Source of the DNA: an uncultured Prevotella sp.
GTDB lineage: Bacteria; Bacteroidota; Bacteroidia; Bacteroidales; Bacteroidaceae
Assembly (NCBI GenBank): GCA_900317405.1
Contig: ONGP01000001.1
Location: 1 to 64,000, forward strand
DNA length: 64,000 bases
Direction: 5' to 3'
Position numbers and translations under genes: made by a program. The notes beneath the pieces are model-generated. The model was given only the letters and a program-made list of their open reading frames with translations, searched no databases and was not told the DNA's origin. The stretch's first letter is position 1; every line of letters starts with the position of its first letter. Positions 1-13,048 of the stretch are shown here, in pieces.

Positions 1-180
1 CCCTAATCTCTCACCCAATCTCTCACATGGCAATTCTATGCCAGACTATAAAAGTGAGGGTTGATGTGAGGGATTAGGGAGAGATATGTGAGAGATAAGT
101 GAGGGATAAAAATAATCTCTCACATGCCGAAACGCCTGTGTTTATGCGGGTTTTGAGATATTATGTGAGAGATGAGAGAT
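1..180. repeat. GTGAGAGAT-type direct and inverted repeats
   Basis: This gene-free stretch is built from variants of GTGAGAGAT and GTGAGGGAT on both strands. Bases 1-14 are the reverse complement of 66-79 at 13 of 14 positions. ATGTGAGAGAT at 86-96 is perfectly inverted at 115-125 and repeated directly at 163-173. No ORF of note is present. The spacing is irregular, so it is not a CRISPR array. It could be an intergenic repeat family or the edge of a mobile or terminator-like element; the function is unknown. Confidence 0.75.
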
Positions 181-241
181 TTTTTGTATTACAACAGTTT
201 TACTGAAGAAAGTTCTAAAATGAAAATAAAATGGATTTTAT

Positions 242-272
242 TTTGTTATTCGATTGATTTGCACTATCTTTG
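242..272 (+). promoter_or_regulatory. Bacteroidota-type promoter of the SBP-sensor kinase gene
   Basis: TATCTTTG at 265-272 matches the TAnnTTTG -7 box. TTTG at 242-245 lies 19 nt further upstream as a -33 element. The predicted leader to the ATG at 313 is about 35 nt. Confidence 0.7.
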
Positions 273-312
273 CAGCGTGAATTAAGGAATGTAATAATAC
301 GCTATACTGATA

Positions 313-1959
313 ATGAAACTTGATTTTCGACATATTGTGCTGATTGTGGCGGTGGTTGTTGGAGTGCTGACTTCTGGCGGAGTCAGGGCTGAGGAACTTG
401 CGATAAAGCAGCCGATTACCATAGGACTTGATGCCAACTATGCACCACTGCAGTCGGTGGGCAGAGATGGCATACCCCGTGGATATGATGTAGACTTTAC
501 CCGTGCGCTGATGTCGCGACTGGGGATACAGTTCTACTACTCGCCCAACCTATGGGCAAAAGTGGCTACAGATGTGCTTAACGGCAATACCGACCTGGCG
601 ATGATGGTGTATTCACCATATCGCAAGGACACGATATTCTACTCGCGCCCGATTTTCCGCCTGTATTATCAGGTGGTTTACCGCAAGGCAGAATATAGCA
701 GCTTCGACTTTCGCGACATCAAGGGAAAGACGATAGCATTTCTGACCTCGCGCCACATAGGCGATCAGGTAAAGAAAGATGGCGGTATAGGAGTTCACGT
801 GTACGACCTGACTGAGGCATTTAACGATCTGGCTGCGGGCAAGTACGATGCTGTAGTCTGCTATCGCTATCAGGCTAAGTACTACATAGAACATTATCAC
901 CTGAGCCAGCTGCAGGCCGAGGAGATAAGCATACAGCCACGCGAATATTGCTACGTGAGCCACAACAAGGCACTGATTGACGCCATCAGCAACGAAATCG
1001 AAAAAATGGAGGCTGAAGGACTGATAGACGAGATATACGGCGACAACGTTAAACAGGCTGTGGAAACCAAGATACCCGAATGGGTTTGGTACATGTTTGT
1101 CGGTTTGGGAGTGCTGTTTATCACCCTATACATATTTATATTAAATAAGTCGCGCCGCAAATTGGAGCTAGCCAACGCTATGCTCGAGACCAACTATAAT
1201 ATACTGGAGATGAGCCATATGGAGCTGGAGGAAACCAACCGCCAGTTGATAGCAGCAACGGCCAAGGCCGAGGAATCATCGAAGATGAAGACCAACTTCA
1301 TCCAACAGATATCGCACGAGATACGTACTCCACTGAACATCCTGAGCGGCTTTACACAGATAATCACCACTCCTGGTATAGAACTGAAAGCCGAAGAAAA
1401 GGCTAACATCACTCAAGGCATAGTAGAAAACACTGAGCGCATAACAGGTCTGGTAAACAAGATGCTCGAACTGAGCGAGGCAGGAAGCCGCAATGTGATA
1501 GAGCGCAACGACACCACTACAGCTGCAAAGATAGTGAACGATGCTGCCAGATCATGTTGTTTAGCAGACTCAAAAGATATAAATGTAGAACTCGACATAG
1601 AGCCTGCTGCAGAGACAACAAGCATTAAGACCGAACTCAACTCGGCAGTCCGTGCGCTGTCGCTGTTGATAGACAACGCACAGAAGTTTACAGCAAACAC
1701 AGCAGACAGACACATAAAGATAAGCGCTAAGGTTAAGGCCGACAACGTAGAAATAGCTGTGGCCGACAACGGCATAGGCATACCTAAGGAAGAGGCCGAG
1801 CGAATATTCGAAGAGTTTGTGCAACTGGATGAGTTCTACGAAGGCACCGGCATCGGACTTACTATAGCCCGAAGTCTGGTTCAGCGCTTGGGCGGCGACA
1901 TCACACTCGACACAAGTTATACTAATGGAGCACGATTTGTACTAACTCTGCCCAGGTAA
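313..1959 (+). CDS. Sensor histidine kinase with periplasmic SBP_bac_3-type ligand domain
   Basis: The protein has an N-terminal signal or anchor (about residues 1-26), then a bacterial family-3 solute-binding domain (about 30-255). A transmembrane helix follows at about 258-278, then a short coiled coil, a HisKA domain and a HATPase_c domain. The phospho-acceptor is His335 in the SHEIRTPL motif. The ATP-binding N box (DNAQKF) and G boxes (DNGIGIP, GTGIGLTIA) are intact. Seen in sequence: this domain order and complete kinase motifs. Inferred: it senses a small periplasmic ligand, perhaps an amino-acid-like molecule, and phosphorylates a response regulator encoded elsewhere. No receiver domain or regulator gene is adjacent. 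The gene has its own promoter and a terminator-like hairpin at 2010-2040, so it is probably monocistronic. The ligand cannot be predicted. Confidence 0.88.
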   Translation: MKLDFRHIVLIVAVVVGVLTSGGVRAEELAIKQPITIGLDANYAPLQSVGRDGIPRGYDVDFTRALMSRLGIQFYYSPNLWAKVATDVLNGNTDLAMMVYSPYRKDTIFYSRPIFRLYYQVVYRKAEYSSFDFRDIKGKTIAFLTSRHIGDQVKKDGGIGVHVYDLTEAFNDLAAGKYDAVVCYRYQAKYYIEHYHLSQLQAEEISIQPREYCYVSHNKALIDAISNEIEKMEAEGLIDEIYGDNVKQAVETKIPEWVWYMFVGLGVLFITLYIFILNKSRRKLELANAMLETNYNILEMSHMELEETNRQLIAATAKAEESSKMKTNFIQQISHEIRTPLNILSGFTQIITTPGIELKAEEKANITQGIVENTERITGLVNKMLELSEAGSRNVIERNDTTTAAKIVNDAARSCCLADSKDINVELDIEPAAETTSIKTELNSAVRALSLLIDNAQKFTANTADRHIKISAKVKADNVEIAVADNGIGIPKEEAERIFEEFVQLDEFYEGTGIGLTIARSLVQRLGGDITLDTSYTNGARFVLTLPR

Positions 1960-2009
1960 AAGACAATAAGCCGTGCAATCGTTTGCATCGCGAAACAATA
2001 AAATACAAG

Positions 2010-2040
2010 CCCGTTTGGAAACACCGAACGGGTTATTTTC
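2010..2040 (+). terminator. Intrinsic terminator after the sensor kinase gene
   Basis: A nine-base-pair stem is formed by CCCGTTTGG (2010-2018) and CCGAACGGG (2024-2032), with one G-T wobble and a five-base loop. TTATTTTC follows. It lies 50 nt after the kinase stop and just before the next promoter. Confidence 0.65.
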
Positions 2041-2041
2041 G

Positions 2042-2049
2042 TACTTTTG
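2042..2049 (+). promoter_or_regulatory. -7 box of the alpha-glucan operon
   Basis: TACTTTTG fits TAnnTTTG, 25 nt before the ATG at 2075. The upstream region does not contain the 23-bp element found at the xylan promoters. Confidence 0.5.
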
Positions 2050-2074
2050 CCAAAAATAACTAAAGACAATTGGT

Positions 2075-7043
<4,969 letters not shown>

Positions 7044-7051
7044 CCATACGA

Positions 7052-8956
7052 ATGAAGAAATTGATATTCGCAGGATTGTTGTCTATGCTACTGCCTAAAC
7101 AGGCGGTAGCACAGACTTTTAAGGAGGTTGACTATGCCCCCAAAGAAACCAAGTTCCAACTCTTTGCACCCAACGACGCAAAGCAGATAACCGTACGTAT
7201 ATATAAAGAAGGTATAGGCGGCAAGGCTATCAAGAGCGTTAAGATGCAGAAGACAGGGAACGAGTGCTGGACAGCTACCGTCAAGGGCGACCTGATGGGC
7301 AAGTTTTATACCTTCGACATGGGCAAAGGCGAGTGTGCCGGCATATTCGCCAAGGCCGTAGGAGTGAACGGCAAGCGTGGAGCTATCATCGATCTTGCCA
7401 ACACAAATCCTGAAGGATGGGCACAGGATAAGCACCCCGTATGCAAATCGCCTGCCGATCTAGTGATCTACGAGATGCATCATCGCGACTTCTCTATCGC
7501 CCGCAAGGATGCCAAGTATCCAGGAAAATTTATGGCTCTCACAGAGCCCTGGGCCATCAACCATCTCAAGTCGCTGGGCGTGAACGCCATACACATTCTG
7601 CCAAGCTACGACTACGGATCGGTAGATGAAACCCGCCTGAGCGACAACAAGTACAACTGGGGTTACGACCCGGTGAACTATAATGTGCCTGAGGGTGGAT
7701 ATTCCACCAATCCTTATCAGCCCGAGGTGCGTATCAAGGAGTTCAAGCAGATGGTTCAGGCCTTGCACAAGGCTGGTATCCGAGTGATTCTAGATGTGGT
7801 TTACAATCACACATATGATATCGAGCACTCAAACTTCCAGCGCACATATCCCGACTACTTCTATCGCAAAACAGCCGACGGAGCATACAGCAACGGAAGT
7901 GGCTGTGGCAATGAGACTGCATCGGAGAAGCCAATGATGCGCAAGTTTATGATAGAGAGCGTGAAGTACTGGATCAACGAGTACCATATCGATGGATTCC
8001 GTTTTGACCTGATGGGTGTTCACGACATCCAAACCATGAACGAGATACGTAAGGCTGTAGATGCTATCGACCCAAGCCTGTTTATCTACGGCGAGGGTTG
8101 GAGTGCAGGCTCATGCGCTATCCCTAACGAAAAGTTGGGAATGAAGGCTAATATCCCACAGATGCCAACTATCGCAGCATTCAGTGATGAGATTCGCGAT
8201 GCACTTCGCGGTCCGTTCAGCGATGATACAAAGCCTGCATTCCTGGCAGGTCTGGCCGACAACAAAGAGAGTCTGAAGTTCGGTATTGTTGGTGCCATCA
8301 GTCATCCTCAGATAGACATGACTAAGGTAAACTATAGCAAAGAACCTTGGGCTATCGAACCAACGCAGATGATAAGCTACGTAAGTTGTCATGACGACAT
8401 GTGCTTGGTAGACCGCCTGAAATCGAGCATCCCGGGTATTACTATCGAAGAACTGATTAAGCTGGATATGCTGGCTCAGACCGCAGTATTCACATCGCAG
8501 GGTGTGCCATTCATGCTCAGCGGCGAAGAGTTGCTGCGCAATAAGAAAGGTGTACATAATAGCTTTGAATCGCCCGATAGCATAAATCTGCTTAACTGGG
8601 ACAATCTGAAGCTATATCCACAGGTATTCAACTTCTACAAGAATCTTATCCAACTGCGAAAGAATCACCCAGCATTCCGACTGGGCAATGCTGACCTGGT
8701 ACGCAAGCATCTTGAGTTTATCGATACGCCCGAAAGCACAGTAGCATTCCGACTGAAGAACTATGCAGGTCGCGATGACTGGCGCAACATCATTGTGATA
8801 CTGAATGCCAACAAGGAACCTGTTGAGATAACCATCCCTGACGGTAGATATACCGTGGTTTGCTGCGATGGAAACATAAATGAAAACGGTCTCGGCACCA
8901 TCACAGGCACCAAGACCGTAGTCGACGCTCGGTCGGCATTAATCATTCACGATTAA
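7052..8956 (+). CDS. Pullulanase-like alpha-glucan debranching enzyme (GH13)
   Basis: A signal peptide (about residues 1-20) is followed by a CBM48-like N-terminal domain and a GH13 barrel. The type I pullulanase signature YNWGYDP is present. So are the nucleophile Asp in DGFRFDLMG, the acid/base Glu in YGEGWSAG, and the His-Asp pair in SCHDDM. At 634 aa it is a compact version of the family. It should cleave alpha-1,6 branches in pullulan- or amylopectin-derived oligosaccharides in the periplasm, supplying linear substrates for the GH97 and GH77 enzymes of the same operon. It ends 12 nt from the convergent esterase gene, with no clear terminator between. Confidence 0.9.
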   Translation: MKKLIFAGLLSMLLPKQAVAQTFKEVDYAPKETKFQLFAPNDAKQITVRIYKEGIGGKAIKSVKMQKTGNECWTATVKGDLMGKFYTFDMGKGECAGIFAKAVGVNGKRGAIIDLANTNPEGWAQDKHPVCKSPADLVIYEMHHRDFSIARKDAKYPGKFMALTEPWAINHLKSLGVNAIHILPSYDYGSVDETRLSDNKYNWGYDPVNYNVPEGGYSTNPYQPEVRIKEFKQMVQALHKAGIRVILDVVYNHTYDIEHSNFQRTYPDYFYRKTADGAYSNGSGCGNETASEKPMMRKFMIESVKYWINEYHIDGFRFDLMGVHDIQTMNEIRKAVDAIDPSLFIYGEGWSAGSCAIPNEKLGMKANIPQMPTIAAFSDEIRDALRGPFSDDTKPAFLAGLADNKESLKFGIVGAISHPQIDMTKVNYSKEPWAIEPTQMISYVSCHDDMCLVDRLKSSIPGITIEELIKLDMLAQTAVFTSQGVPFMLSGEELLRNKKGVHNSFESPDSINLLNWDNLKLYPQVFNFYKNLIQLRKNHPAFRLGNADLVRKHLEFIDTPESTVAFRLKNYAGRDDWRNIIVILNANKEPVEITIPDGRYTVVCCDGNINENGLGTITGTKTVVDARSALIIHD

Positions 8957-8968
8957 GCAATACCGATA

Positions 8969-9916
8969 TTACTTGATAAGAGCCTTCAGGAAATTAACCA
9001 TTTTCTGAAGGTTTTCTTCTACATACATAGCTGGACCGCCATGACTACCTTCGGGCACGAATGTAGCCTCGGTCTTAACACCAGCAGCCTTCAGAACCTC
9101 GAAGAACTTCTTACCCTGGCAACAAGGAACCACATTATCCTTCTCGCCATGGAAAATGATAACAGGAGGATCATTCTTATCTACATAGGTAGTTGCACTC
9201 AGACTGAGGTACTTATCTGGTTCCTTGGCCAACTTAGAGTTGAGCAACACATCCTCAGGACTATTCTCGCCCATCTTCATAGACTCACCACAATCCATTG
9301 CAGTAAGGTCGATAGGACCAGACCAATCGCAGGCGGCATTTACTGCACTGCTCTCGTTGAGATAGTTACCTACATTTCCCTCAAGGTCGATATCGACTGT
9401 ACCCACCTTAGTCTGCTTGGTGCCGCTAGTAGTAGCAGCAGTAGAAGCCAGATGGCCACCTGAAGAGAAACCGCTAGTAGCAACGAATGTAGGATCGAAC
9501 TTATACTTCTTAGCCTCGCCACGTACAAAACGGATCACGGCACGGATATCATGAATCTGGGCAGGCCATTTAGCATCCATACTAGAACGGTGGTTAGGAC
9601 AAACCACAGCAAAACCTGCATCGAGCAGACTCTTTACGATAGTACCAAGATCGGCCATACCCTTACTGCTGTTGCTGAACCACGCACTTCCATAGATATG
9701 GATAACTACAGGATAAGAAGCCTTCTGCTGCTTGGGCAGATAGATATCACAAGTGTGATAAGCCTTATCATCACCTGCATAGTTTACATCTTTCCACTCC
9801 TGCGATGTCTCAAGTTTAACCTGAGGCGCCTGGAATCCACCAAAACCGCCAGCCGGCTGAGCCATAGCTACAGCCGAGAGGCACAACATACATGTTGATA
9901 ATAATGTCTTCTTCAT
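8969..9916 (-). CDS. Secreted alpha/beta-hydrolase esterase (BD-FAE-like)
   Basis: A 315-aa protein with a signal peptide (about residues 1-19) and a single alpha/beta-hydrolase domain. The nucleophile elbow GFSSGG places the catalytic Ser at 151. An Asp in EKDNVVP and a His in GSHGGP complete a plausible triad. The fold resembles the Bacteroidota esterases described as acetyl or feruloyl esterases, and the operon context (GH43, CE6, CE15) supports xylan deacylation. The substrate is not provable from sequence. It is the last gene of the minus-strand operon and shares an ATGA overlap (4 nt) with the CE15 gene. Confidence 0.82.
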   Translation of the reverse strand: MKKTLLSTCMLCLSAVAMAQPAGGFGGFQAPQVKLETSQEWKDVNYAGDDKAYHTCDIYLPKQQKASYPVVIHIYGSAWFSNSSKGMADLGTIVKSLLDAGFAVVCPNHRSSMDAKWPAQIHDIRAVIRFVRGEAKKYKFDPTFVATSGFSSGGHLASTAATTSGTKQTKVGTVDIDLEGNVGNYLNESSAVNAACDWSGPIDLTAMDCGESMKMGENSPEDVLLNSKLAKEPDKYLSLSATTYVDKNDPPVIIFHGEKDNVVPCCQGKKFFEVLKAAGVKTEATFVPEGSHGGPAMYVEENLQKMVNFLKALIK

Positions 9917-11097
9917 TTTATTAAAGTTTTAGAATAAATTCGGATATCATTTGTATTTGTATCTTTTCCTAAAAGGAATTTGTCGATAAAGGCCAGCACC
10001 TCAGGCCACTGGCACTCGGGCAACTGACAGTGTCCATGACCGCCTACGATACTCCAACCCATACGGTCGGCAATACCAAAGCGTTCCCAAACCTTCTTTG
10101 CAGCCTCAGCTGAAACAAGCATTGCATCGTCGGCCAACCACTTGTAATCAGGATTACCCAACAGCAACAAAGCGCGTGGACAAACCAGAGCACAGAGTTC
10201 GTGCTGATCGTAAGGCAACTGGTAAACACTATCGCCGTGGAAGTTCTCACGCTGACTTTCCATAAACCAGTGGTAATCAGTCTTATCCAAATTCTCTACC
10301 TCGTCCTGCAGATGCGAAATACGCCATGCAGCAGCACCACCACCTCCGGGTTCCTGGGCAATAGTCAAAGCCACACGTTCATCGAAGGCACCACAATAAA
10401 GTGCCATCTTACCTGCATACGAACAGCCAGTAACACCGATACGCTTGGTATCAATCTTAGTAACCTCAGGACCAAGCAGTTCCAGTCCGTCAATCAAACG
10501 ACTGAATCCCCAAGCCCACTCGCTGTAGGCACCATTATCCTTTAGATTAGGATACAGGCGGTCGAAGTTGTGCTCACCACGCTCGTGATGCTTACCCCAC
10601 TGCCCGTAGTCGTTCACCTGTTTCTCGTGGAAGTTCATGGTGGCGATAGGACGATCCTCAAACAGTTGACGTGGCAAGGCAATCATACTCGAACCAATCA
10701 TCAACGCATAAGGAGCCTTACCTGTCTTGGGATACTTGATTTCAGAACTCAAAGTGAGAGTCTCGCCATTCACGGTCACATCTACTATCAGAGTATCGCC
10801 GTTCATTCGAGCCTTAATACACTCTTTACTTACAGCAGGTTTCTCGCCTATGCCATAATGCTGAATAAGATGGGCAATTTCGCTACGTTTACGAGCCCAT
10901 CCCTTAAAGTTCTTAACACCTTTCAATGGATCGGGAAGGTCTTTAATAACAGGCAATTTGTTTGCCTCAGGCATATCAGGCTTTGCAAATGCTGCGCCCG
11001 TATTCTCGACCTGGTAGAACAAAGGTAGTTGGCTACCCTTCTGCGCATTAGCACAGAGGGCAGCACAACACAAAAACATAGTTGATATAAGTTTCAT
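9913..11097 (-). CDS. Glucuronoyl esterase-like protein (CE15)
   Basis: A secreted 394-aa alpha/beta-hydrolase with a signal peptide (about residues 1-19). The motif TGCSYAGK resembles the CE15 nucleophile motif, with Ser226. QEPGGGGAAAWR carries the conserved acidic residue (Glu249), though a Pro stands where the family often has Ser. His356 in GHGHCQ completes the triad. CE15 enzymes hydrolyse the ester between lignin alcohols and 4-O-methylglucuronic acid on xylan. This fits with the GH115 alpha-glucuronidase encoded just upstream, which needs the free acid. It is 21 nt from the CE1-type gene and overlaps the next esterase gene by 4 nt. Confidence 0.85.
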   Translation of the reverse strand: MKLISTMFLCCAALCANAQKGSQLPLFYQVENTGAAFAKPDMPEANKLPVIKDLPDPLKGVKNFKGWARKRSEIAHLIQHYGIGEKPAVSKECIKARMNGDTLIVDVTVNGETLTLSSEIKYPKTGKAPYALMIGSSMIALPRQLFEDRPIATMNFHEKQVNDYGQWGKHHERGEHNFDRLYPNLKDNGAYSEWAWGFSRLIDGLELLGPEVTKIDTKRIGVTGCSYAGKMALYCGAFDERVALTIAQEPGGGGAAAWRISHLQDEVENLDKTDYHWFMESQRENFHGDSVYQLPYDQHELCALVCPRALLLLGNPDYKWLADDAMLVSAEAAKKVWERFGIADRMGWSIVGGHGHCQLPECQWPEVLAFIDKFLLGKDTNTNDIRIYSKTLIK

Positions 11098-11118
11098 AAG
11101 TCTAATCTTTTTGTCATT

Positions 11119-13029
11119 TTACATCTGAGGAGCACCGCCAAAGCCGCCGCCAAAACCTCCACCCATAGCAGGGAACTCTGGATCTGGTTGCTTCTTAATA
11201 TCAAGCAGAAGCTTTACAAGTGCTCTGCGACGCTGACTCCATGTAGGATAGTCGTTGGCATCAAGCTTGTTCATCTTGAAACCAGGCATCTGCATACCGC
11301 CCTGCTGCTGACTGAAATCGGTAGCACTGACAGTAATCATACATGGTTTTGTCTTTCCGTCGGCAATCATACGGTCGGCAATGGCATCAGCACCACCAAC
11401 CTTAAACCAACTCTCTACACTCTCACCCTCAGCAGGAATCAGTTGGATAAATGCAGGCATCACTCCCATACGCATATTACCAGATGTATAGAATGCAGTA
11501 TTACGTGTAAAGTCGTAGCTTACACGACCATGACTGATTTCACCCTGCGAAGCAAAGTTGAATGGCGACTTTGGATTGTCGGCAATGCTGTACTTAAAGC
11601 CAGCATCGGGCGAAATGTACATATTGCTAGGATCGGTAACCTGCATACTATCAACAACGAAACAGTACTTGAAGGTTTCAAACAGGTAATCGTTCATCTT
11701 CACGCTCCATACGCCATCGCTGTCGCGTTCCATTGCCACATTCTCAGGCAACATCTCACACTCTAACTCAACACTTTTAGCCTCAGGAGCCTTAAAACGG
11801 AAGATGATACCATCCTCGGTATACTCTGGCGAGATGATTGGACGGGGGAAGAGTCGTGCCATAACGCCCGGGGTAAACTGCTGTTCCTTGCCAGTCTTAG
11901 CGGGAGCAGGCTCGCCATTCTTCATAGCCTCTTCTGATGCTTTCTTGTTGAAAAGCAATGGAAGAGTCTTGGTCAGGAAATACTTGGCATTCATCCAAGT
12001 ATGGCCGAACTTGTCATTGGTAAACTCCTTAACACTACGGATTCCCTTTGTATCAAGGAACTCCATGTAGTCGCGAGCATTTCCATACAGGAAGTCATCG
12101 GTACCCACGCCCAACCAGAACAGACGAATCTTCTTGTTGGTATCGTCAGCATTATCGTAAACATTTGGAATATCGGTAGATGTAAACGAACTGTAACTAC
12201 ACAGATACGAAAACTTGTCGAGATTGCTCAGTCCATTGAATAAGGCCTGATTACCGCCACGTGAGAAACCTCCGATAGCACGATGATCCTTGTTGTTTAC
12301 GGTGCGGTAATTCTTCTCGATGTACGGCATAAGGTCGTTAATCAAATCCTTACTGAACACATCGCCACCGAATCGTGTCTGAGGAGCACCATTAGCATCA
12401 GGAGCAGCAAGCAGCTTAGTAGGATTACCATAAGGCAGCACGATAATCATCTCCTTGGCAGCCTTCTGGGCTAACAGATTGTCGAGAATGTAGTTTACGC
12501 GACCAACCTTGTAATAAACCTCCTCAGTATCAGTTGTTCCACTAATTAGATAGAACACAGGATACTTCTTGTCGAAGTTCATCATGTAGTTTGGTGGAAG
12601 ATACACGATGGCATTGTTCGTTCCACCCAGACTCTTCGAGTAATAGTGTATATACTCAATAGTTCCGTGGGGAACATCTTTAATGTCGTGAGCCAGTCCG
12701 TCTTTCGACTTTATCTCAAGCAGACTGTTCTTAAATCCCTCGTTGGGGAAGTACTGTGGATTGTCTGGGTCCATAATACTAACCCCGTCAACCACGAAAC
12801 AATAGGGATACATATCAGGGGCTGCCGGACCAAGAGTAACTGTCCAAAGTCCCGTCTTTGCATCTTTCTGCATGGGTTTACGCCCAGCAAACTGTACATC
12901 TACCAGAACCTCTTTGGCCTGGTCGTTCTTGTACTGGAATGTCACGGTTCCATCATCATTCGTGATGGTTCCGGCCTTTGCCTGTATGCAACAGGCCATG
13001 AGTAACAGAATAATTGATTTCGTCTTCAT
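11119..13029 (-). CDS. CE1-type esterase with a second, truncated esterase half
   Basis: The start is set at 13029 (MKTKSIILL), which gives a clean signal peptide; the longer ORF adds 14 unlikely residues. The order is signal peptide, CBM48/E-set-like sandwich, then a CE1 alpha/beta-hydrolase with nucleophile motif GGFSRGG. A second E-set domain follows, then only the N-terminal part of another CE1-like domain with no GxSxG motif. The protein ends in a Gly-rich tail (GGGFGGGFGG). It probably removes feruloyl or acetyl groups from arabinoxylan. The second half may act in binding or be a relic. It is 21 nt upstream of CE15 and 19 nt downstream of GH31 in the same operon. Confidence 0.85.
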   Translation of the reverse strand: MKTKSIILLLMACCIQAKAGTITNDDGTVTFQYKNDQAKEVLVDVQFAGRKPMQKDAKTGLWTVTLGPAAPDMYPYCFVVDGVSIMDPDNPQYFPNEGFKNSLLEIKSKDGLAHDIKDVPHGTIEYIHYYSKSLGGTNNAIVYLPPNYMMNFDKKYPVFYLISGTTDTEEVYYKVGRVNYILDNLLAQKAAKEMIIVLPYGNPTKLLAAPDANGAPQTRFGGDVFSKDLINDLMPYIEKNYRTVNNKDHRAIGGFSRGGNQALFNGLSNLDKFSYLCSYSSFTSTDIPNVYDNADDTNKKIRLFWLGVGTDDFLYGNARDYMEFLDTKGIRSVKEFTNDKFGHTWMNAKYFLTKTLPLLFNKKASEEAMKNGEPAPAKTGKEQQFTPGVMARLFPRPIISPEYTEDGIIFRFKAPEAKSVELECEMLPENVAMERDSDGVWSVKMNDYLFETFKYCFVVDSMQVTDPSNMYISPDAGFKYSIADNPKSPFNFASQGEISHGRVSYDFTRNTAFYTSGNMRMGVMPAFIQLIPAEGESVESWFKVGGADAIADRMIADGKTKPCMITVSATDFSQQQGGMQMPGFKMNKLDANDYPTWSQRRRALVKLLLDIKKQPDPEFPAMGGGFGGGFGGAPQM

Positions 13030-13048
13030 ACGTTTAAAGTTTATGTTG

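Noticed and set aside
1-180. CRISPR array
   Set aside because: Units are about 9-11 nt, occur in both orientations and are irregularly spaced. There are no spacers of constant length and no cas genes.
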